The position numbers were made by a program, and so were the translations under genes. Of a stretch of DNA of 10,876 bases, positions 6,817 to 10,876 are shown in pieces. Location: NCBI GenBank assembly GCA_030632865.1, contig DAOVTY010000084.1, positions 1 to 10,876 of the forward strand, read 5' to 3'. This DNA is from Bacteroidota bacterium. Lineage in GTDB: Bacteria > Bacteroidota > Bacteroidia > Bacteroidales > Prolixibacteraceae. A model generated the notes under the pieces. That model saw nothing but the letters and a program-made list of their open reading frames with translations. It did not search any database and was not told the DNA's origin. How positions within the stretch are numbered: the first letter of the stretch is position 1; each line of letters opens with the position of its first letter.

Positions 6817-8784
6817 TTAAACATCAATATTAGCGTATGTTGCGTGGTCTTCGATAAACTTTCTGCGAGGTGGCACATCGTCGCCCATTAACATCGAGAA
6901 AATATGGTCTGCTTCGGCAGCATTTTCAATTGTAACTTGCTGTAAAGTACGCTGTTCTGGATTCATTGTAGTTTCCCAAAGTTGGTCTGCATTCATTTCT
7001 CCCAAACCTTTGTAGCGTTGTGTGTGCACACCACTTTCTTTCCCATCTGCCCACTCTTGTATTATTTGCAATCGTTGTTGTTCTGTCCATGCGTACTGTT
7101 CCTTTTTTCCTTTTTTTATTAAGAAAAGTGGTGGTGCAGCAATATATAGGTAACCGTTTGTAATCAAATCATTCATGTATCTGAAAAAGAAAGTCAATAT
7201 CAATGTTGCAATGTGGCTACCGTCAACATCGGCATCTGTCATAATCACAACTTTATGATATCTTAGTTTTTCCATGTTCAATGCTTTGGAGTCTTCTTCT
7301 GTTCCGATTGTAACTCCCAGTGCAGTGAATATATTTTTGATTTCTTCGTTTTCAAATATCTTGTGAACCATGGCTTTTTCCACATTTAGAATTTTTCCAC
7401 GAAGTGGTAGAATTGCCTGAGTTCTTCGGTTACGACCTTGTTTTGCCGTTCCACCTGCAGAATCTCCCTCAACGAGAAATACTTCGCACAAAGCAGGGTC
7501 TTTTTCAGAGCAATCGGTTAATTTCCCCGGAAGTCCGCCGCCGGTAAGTGCACTTTTACGCTGCACCATTTCGCGAGCTTTACGTGCTGCGTGCCTTGCT
7601 TGAGCAGCTAAAATAACTTTCTGAACGATAATTCTTGCATCTTTCGGATTCTCCTCGAGATAGTTTTTAAGCATTTCGCTAACTGCTTGATCAACCGAAA
7701 GACTTACATCTGAATTACCAAGTTTTGTTTTTGTTTGTCCCTCGAATTGTGGTTCTGCAACTTTAACAGAAACCACGGCTGTTAATCCTTCGCGGAAATC
7801 GTCGCCACTAATGTCAAATTTCATTTTTGCGAGCATCCCCGATTGGTCGGCATAGTTTTTAAGTGTTCGTGTTAAACCTCTTCTAAAACCTGTTAAATGC
7901 GTTCCACCTTCAATAGTATTAATGTTGTTTACGTACGAATGAATATTTTCAGAATATGAATTGTTGTATTGCAAGGCAATCTCAACCGGACTTCCACCTT
8001 TTTCTGAAGTGATATGAATTACATCTTCAATTAATTTAATGCGGGTTTCATCTAGATACTCCACAAATTCTTTTAGTCCCTCTTTCGAGAAAAAGTTTTC
8101 CGATTTAAAATTCCCCTCTTCGTCGGTTTCTCTCTCATCAACAATAGAAAGTTTAATTCCGGCATTTAAGAAAGAAAGTTCGCGCAAACGTGCAGCAAGA
8201 ATTTCGTATTTGTATTTTTTAACCAAAAAGATAGAATCATCTGGTTTGAACGTAACAATAGTTCCGGTGATATCTGATTTTCCAATTACTCTTGCTTCGT
8301 ACAAAGGTTTCCCTATTGAGTATTCTTGTTCCCAAATTTCTCCTTCGCGATGAATTTCGGCTCTTAAATGCGACGAAAGTGCGTTAACACACGAAACTCC
8401 AACACCGTGCAATCCGCCGGAAACTTTATAAGAATCTTTATCGAATTTACCACCGGCGTGTAGTACTGTCATTACAACTTCCAGCGCCGATTTATTTTCT
8501 TTGCTATGGTTTTCGGTTGGTATTCCACGACCGTCATCTTTTACGGTTATAGAATTATCTTCATGAATTATTACGTCAATGTTATCGCAGTATCCTACAA
8601 GCGCTTCATCAATCGAATTATCAATTACCTCGTAAACCAAATGGTGTAATCCTTTCTCGTTTACGTCGCCAATATACATCGCAGGGCGTTTTCTAACTGC
8701 CTCTAATCCTTCGAGTACTTGAATACTATCTGCCGAATAATTTCCGTTACCGTTTTTTTCTTTATTATCTTCTATTTCGCTCAT
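6817..8784 (-). CDS. gyrB: DNA gyrase subunit B
   Basis: GyrB is the ATPase half of DNA gyrase (with GyrA), which introduces negative supercoils. The 655-residue protein is complete. The GHKL ATPase domain has YEVIDNSIDEAL (51-62, with the metal and nucleotide ligands E52 and N56), DDGRGIP (83-89) and the glycine lid SGGLHGVGVS (122-131). The transducer domain carries the QTK loop Q350-T351-K352 (P-Q-F-E-G-Q-T-K-T-K-L). The TOPRIM domain has EGDSAGG (439-445) and TDADVDGSH (516-524), the metal-binding acidic residues. The C-terminal part has QRYKGLGEMN (589-598), the contact region to GyrA. Length matches GyrB proteins without the long E. coli-type insertion. The Q-R-Y-K-G-L-G-E-M-N form and overall sequence fit GyrB better than ParE, though the split is not absolute. 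A TATCTTTGC -7 box and a structured leader lie upstream, and a terminator lies downstream. Confidence 0.97.
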   Translation of the reverse strand: MSEIEDNKEKNGNGNYSADSIQVLEGLEAVRKRPAMYIGDVNEKGLHHLVYEVIDNSIDEALVGYCDNIDVIIHEDNSITVKDDGRGIPTENHSKENKSALEVVMTVLHAGGKFDKDSYKVSGGLHGVGVSCVNALSSHLRAEIHREGEIWEQEYSIGKPLYEARVIGKSDITGTIVTFKPDDSIFLVKKYKYEILAARLRELSFLNAGIKLSIVDERETDEEGNFKSENFFSKEGLKEFVEYLDETRIKLIEDVIHITSEKGGSPVEIALQYNNSYSENIHSYVNNINTIEGGTHLTGFRRGLTRTLKNYADQSGMLAKMKFDISGDDFREGLTAVVSVKVAEPQFEGQTKTKLGNSDVSLSVDQAVSEMLKNYLEENPKDARIIVQKVILAAQARHAARKAREMVQRKSALTGGGLPGKLTDCSEKDPALCEVFLVEGDSAGGTAKQGRNRRTQAILPLRGKILNVEKAMVHKIFENEEIKNIFTALGVTIGTEEDSKALNMEKLRYHKVVIMTDADVDGSHIATLILTFFFRYMNDLITNGYLYIAAPPLFLIKKGKKEQYAWTEQQRLQIIQEWADGKESGVHTQRYKGLGEMNADQLWETTMNPEQRTLQQVTIENAAEADHIFSMLMGDDVPPRRKFIEDHATYANIDV

Positions 8785-8817
8785 CTTTATATCTTATTTT
8801 TTCAACCTTGTTACTTG

Positions 8818-8888
8818 CTCTAAAAAATAATAGTTTCCTATTAAAAAAGTACATTCACTTTTAAACGGAAACTAGCTGATTTTTAGAG
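8818..8888 (-). promoter_or_regulatory. Long three-part stem-loop in the presumed gyrB leader
   Basis: Nested inverted repeats share one centre. CTCTAAAAA (8818-8826) pairs with 8880-8888. TAGTTTCC (8831-8838) pairs perfectly with GGAAACTA (8867-8874). AAAAGT (8845-8850) pairs with ACTTTT (8857-8862), leaving a 6-nt loop. In minus-strand RNA the middle stem is directly followed by UUAUUUUUU, so it could end transcription when the outer stem does not form. It ends 33 nt before the gyrB ATG. The pairing is seen in the sequence; a regulatory role is inferred. Confidence 0.6.
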
Positions 8889-8925
8889 TGATATCAAACC
8901 TTTTGATTTGTTTTTTTACAACTAT

Positions 8926-8953
8926 GCAAAGATAACAAAATTAACCAAAACAA
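8926..8953 (-). promoter_or_regulatory. Bacteroidota-type promoter for gyrB
   Basis: On the minus strand TATCTTTGC (8934-8926) fits the Bacteroidota -7 consensus TAnnTTTG. A TTG at 8953-8951 lies 16 nt upstream, somewhat closer than the usual 19-21. Transcription would begin near 8919, leaving a leader of about 135 nt before the gyrB ATG. Confidence 0.55.
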
Positions 8954-9204
8954 GGTTCATTTTAATTTGTATGTTAAGCATACTTTTTAATATTTTATTA
9001 ACCTTAAAATGAGAGTGAAACAGAGGTTTGTTTTTATGGAAAAGAAGGGGGATTTTATTATTTCCCCGAATAATTTTAATAAGGTTAGATTATGCTTTAT
9101 AATAAACCGGCTATTACGAGGGTTGAAACCTAAAATGAGGTTTTTATATTTTTGAAACAACTACTTTTTTCCCTCTCTCCGGATATTTTATTTCTCCTAC
9201 TTTG
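8954..9204. other. Non-coding stretch between the gyrB promoter and the 21-bp array
   Basis: I see no convincing gene here. Small inverted repeats occur: GTATG/CATAC at 8969-8983 followed by a T run, GGGGA/TCCCC around 9048-9067, and AAACCT/AGGTTT at 9126-9143 followed by T-rich sequence. A 39-codon plus-strand frame at 9036-9155 has no promoter, ribosome site or recognisable motif. CGGATA at 9180-9185 is an inverted partial match to the array core that begins at 9207. Confidence 0.5.
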
Positions 9205-9369
9205 TATTATCCGACAAAAAATAACAGTTATCCGGTTAGTAAGGGTAGTTATCCGTTGTAAGCAGGCTGTTATCCGATACCATCTGGCAGTTATCCGGCA
9301 TATTTTAGTAGTTATCCGTTACTTTTAGTCAGTTATCCGAGGTGATTACCCTCTTATCCGAGGGGATAA
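9205..9369 (+). repeat. Phased array: eight TTATCCG cores exactly 21 bp apart
   Basis: TTATCCG begins at 9207, 9228, 9249, 9270, 9291, 9312, 9333 and 9354. Every interval is 21 bp. Copies 2 to 7 share the longer GTTATCCG, and four of these (2, 5, 7 and, with T for C, 3 and 6) are preceded by CA or TA. The 14-bp spacers show no shared sequence. The last copy forms an inverted repeat with GGATAA at 9364-9369 (4-nt gap). None of the cores is a full DnaA box (TTATNCACA), although TTATCC is shared. The frame giving Val-Ile-Arg every seven codons has a stop near copy 7, and the other plus-strand frames also contain stops, so a coding repeat is unlikely. Two helical turns between sites suggests an array of protein-binding sites on one face of the DNA, or a repeated RNA motif; neither is shown. 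Confidence 0.92.
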
Positions 9370-9404
9370 CGCTATTTTGTTTTACAATTTGTCAGAATTA
9401 TGTA

Positions 9405-9414
9405 CGGATAACTG
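9405..9414 (-). repeat. Inverted copy of the array core
   Basis: CGGATAACTG here is the exact reverse complement of CAGTTATCCG, the form seen in array copies 2, 5 and 7. It is 51 bp from the start of copy 8 and out of the 21-bp phase. It supports recognition of the 8-10 bp core as a unit that can sit in either orientation. Confidence 0.75.
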
Positions 9415-9462
9415 CTGTGTTTGAAAGAAATAAGGTTTTTAAAAATTCTTAAAATTATTATT

Positions 9463-9490
9463 TCTTAGCGTCTCTGCGCCTTTGCGAGAC
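9463..9490. repeat. Short GC-rich repeat of three 8-bp units
   Basis: Read on the minus strand the segment contains CGCAAAGG, CGCAGAGA and CGCTAAGA back to back, three versions of an 8-bp unit CGCnnAGR. It is much more GC-rich than its surroundings. I recall very similar CGCAAAGGCGCAGAGACGC-type sequences dispersed in intergenic regions of many bacterial genomes, so it is probably a copy of a widespread interspersed repeat. It lies 6 bp after the stop of the outer-membrane protein gene. Confidence 0.6.
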
Positions 9491-9496
9491 AATTAT

Positions 9497-10876
9497 TTAA
9501 AATGCATAACTAACTCCAACCATAGCATTAAAACTTTGTACAGAGTAACCAAACCAGCGCTGGTAATTCTGAAATCCAAAATTATTAAGCTGCCCAAATA
9601 CCGAAAACTTTTGTGTGATTTGGTAATTGGCGTTTACATTCAAATCGAATGCGGTGTCGAGATTGTAAGATTTGTAATGTATTGGAGGGGGTATACTAAA
9701 ATCTATTAATGGATTTGGGTCTTCTATTACCAAAGCTTTTCTCCCGCCAATTAAATAAATATCAGTGCCAACACTTAATTGTTCAGTAATTTTATAATCA
9801 ATAGAAAGTGTAGCGTCCCAATCCGGCATATTCCATGCTTCTGTTTGCTCATCTAAATTATACGCATAATAATTCCCTGAAAGTAAAAGGTTTAGTTTTT
9901 CTGATGAAGTGTGAAAAATTTCTAGATTGAATTTCAATAAATTTATATCGTCGTACAAAACATCGAAAGCGTTATTTACAATTAATGGGTTATGAGAAAC
10001 TGGTTCGGTTGCGTAATAATACTCATTCAAATAATAAAAAGGTTTATCGTCAATTAACGAGTAATCAACCGATATTTTAAAGTTTGTTTTCGACGAAAAT
10101 TTACCGTCTATTCCACTGTAAAAATGTATTTTTTCGAAACTGTTATTCACATCGTGCATTGGGTCAACAAACGGATTTTCATAGGCAATTTTAGAGTAGT
10201 GGTTATTAATGTAGTTGCCGTCTATTCCTGCATACAATTTAAACACATCTTTAACCGGAGTGAAATCAACTCGTATATTTGGGGTAATATTTGCCACCGC
10301 ATCCATATCGTTGTCCATAATAAACCAGGCGTTTACACCTAAACTTACACTTGCCATTTTTCCCTCGTAATACCAGGCAGGTTTTACAAAAAGCCAGGTT
10401 TGCGTCCGTTTGCCAATTGTATCTAAAGTGTGATTTTTAATATTATCTGCCGTCACAAAAGTTACTCCTGTTTCGGTTAAAAGAGTTCCGGTATCCAACG
10501 GCTTTTGGAAATCCATTTCGAACTCGCCAAAATGTTCACTTTGTTTAGTTTTTGTTCCAAAATAGTGATACTTAAAATTGAAATTAAACGCCGGGTCATC
10601 CATTTCTGCCGTTATATTTTTCAGGTTGACATTTAATCCACCTTTCGAAAATGTCTGTTTTGTTCCCTGATAAGTTATGCTTTGATTTTCTTCTAATAAA
10701 ATATCCGGAATCGGGTTAAGCGGATAACCGTAATAGTTAAATCCGTCGTGTTTAAAATCTACATTAACCGAAAGAATAGATTTACTTAAACTGTGTTTAT
10801 AGTAAACTTCGGCTTCGTTTTTAGAATAGGGAGCATCAACTTTATCACCGCCTTCCAAAGTAATATTTCCGTGCGA
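9497..10876 (-). CDS. Outer-membrane beta-barrel protein, C-terminal part (cut by the right edge)
   Basis: The frame is open at the right edge, so the first visible residues (SHGNITLEGG) are internal; 459 residues to the stop are seen. A TTG at 10858 is in frame but is not a credible start. The sequence consists of alternating hydrophobic/polar strands rich in Tyr, Phe, Asn and Asp with no membrane helix. Strand-turn-strand units recur (for example A-E-V-Y-Y-K-H-S-L-S-K-S-I-L-S-V-N-V-D-F) and the protein ends in V-G-V-S-Y-A-F, the terminal Phe recognised by the BAM machinery. This fits the C-terminal barrel of a TonB-dependent-receptor-like or other large outer-membrane protein. No plug domain, TonB box or carboxypeptidase-like repeat is in view, so the type and substrate cannot be named. 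The downstream neighbour on the same strand is gyrB, more than 700 bp away. Confidence 0.85.
   Translation of the reverse strand, partial: SHGNITLEGGDKVDAPYSKNEAEVYYKHSLSKSILSVNVDFKHDGFNYYGYPLNPIPDILLEENQSITYQGTKQTFSKGGLNVNLKNITAEMDDPAFNFNFKYHYFGTKTKQSEHFGEFEMDFQKPLDTGTLLTETGVTFVTADNIKNHTLDTIGKRTQTWLFVKPAWYYEGKMASVSLGVNAWFIMDNDMDAVANITPNIRVDFTPVKDVFKLYAGIDGNYINNHYSKIAYENPFVDPMHDVNNSFEKIHFYSGIDGKFSSKTNFKISVDYSLIDDKPFYYLNEYYYATEPVSHNPLIVNNAFDVLYDDINLLKFNLEIFHTSSEKLNLLLSGNYYAYNLDEQTEAWNMPDWDATLSIDYKITEQLSVGTDIYLIGGRKALVIEDPNPLIDFSIPPPIHYKSYNLDTAFDLNVNANYQITQKFSVFGQLNNFGFQNYQRWFGYSVQSFNAMVGVSYAF

Noticed and set aside
9036..9155. 39-codon plus-strand frame starting with ATG in the gyrB upstream gap
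   Set aside because: No ribosome site, no promoter box, no recognisable motif, and a composition expected of AT-rich non-coding DNA.
9205..9360. Array as a protein-coding heptad repeat (21 bp = 7 codons)
   Set aside because: The Val-Ile-Arg and Ser-Tyr-Pro frames each contain stops and lack a start, and spacer residues are not conserved. A decayed coding repeat cannot be fully excluded.
9205..9420. Array as DnaA boxes of a chromosomal origin
   Set aside because: All eight cores read TTATCCG followed by varying bases; none matches TTATNCACA. dnaA is not in view. Kept only as one hypothesis.
9205..9420. Array as a CRISPR
   Set aside because: The conserved unit is only 7-8 bp and the 14-bp spacers are too short; there are no cas genes nearby.
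9482..9709. Plus-strand 75-codon frame within the outer-membrane protein gene
   Set aside because: Antisense shadow of a well-supported barrel gene, with no domain features.

Overview
The window looks like chromosomal DNA from a member of the Bacteroidota. The evidence is its low GC content, the scarcity of Shine-Dalgarno sequences, a TAnnTTTG-type -7 promoter box upstream of gyrB, an aromatic-ended outer-membrane barrel, and protein sequences with a Bacteroidota flavour. Placement near the Marinilabiliales/Prolixibacteraceae is a guess from protein style only.

Layout. Positions 1-1478 (minus) hold the N-terminal half of uvrA, cut by the window edge. Divergent from it are an ECF-type sigma factor (1637-2230) and a 70-residue protein of unknown function (2300-2512). 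A perfect 34-bp palindrome (2514-2547) separates these from the convergent Na+/H+ antiporter gene nhaA (2547-3842, minus). From 4001 a plus-strand cluster follows: an SPFH/band-7 membrane protein, a two-helix membrane protein placed 1 nt after it, a 54-residue Arc-like ribbon-helix-helix protein, and a 71-residue zinc-ribbon protein. Convergent to it are a LOG-family (TIGR00730-like) gene and a complete gyrB (6817-8784), both minus. A gap of about 700 bp without a convincing gene then separates gyrB from the C-terminal part of an outer-membrane beta-barrel protein (9497 to the right edge, minus).

Most genes are housekeeping: DNA repair, gyrase, ion homeostasis. The unexpected material is mainly in the gap upstream of gyrB. 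It holds an array of eight TTATCCG cores spaced exactly 21 bp apart with unrelated 14-bp spacers, ending in an inverted copy. Nearer gyrB lie a recognisable promoter and a long three-part stem-loop in the presumed gyrB leader, whose middle stem is followed by a U-rich run like an attenuator. A short GC-rich repeat made of three 8-bp units sits just beyond the array.

Other points of interest are the SPFH/membrane/RHH/zinc-ribbon cluster with a 13-bp direct repeat overlapping its first start codon, and an NhaA with Asn where E. coli NhaA has Lys300. All functional statements about the array, the leader and the cluster are inference from sequence alone.
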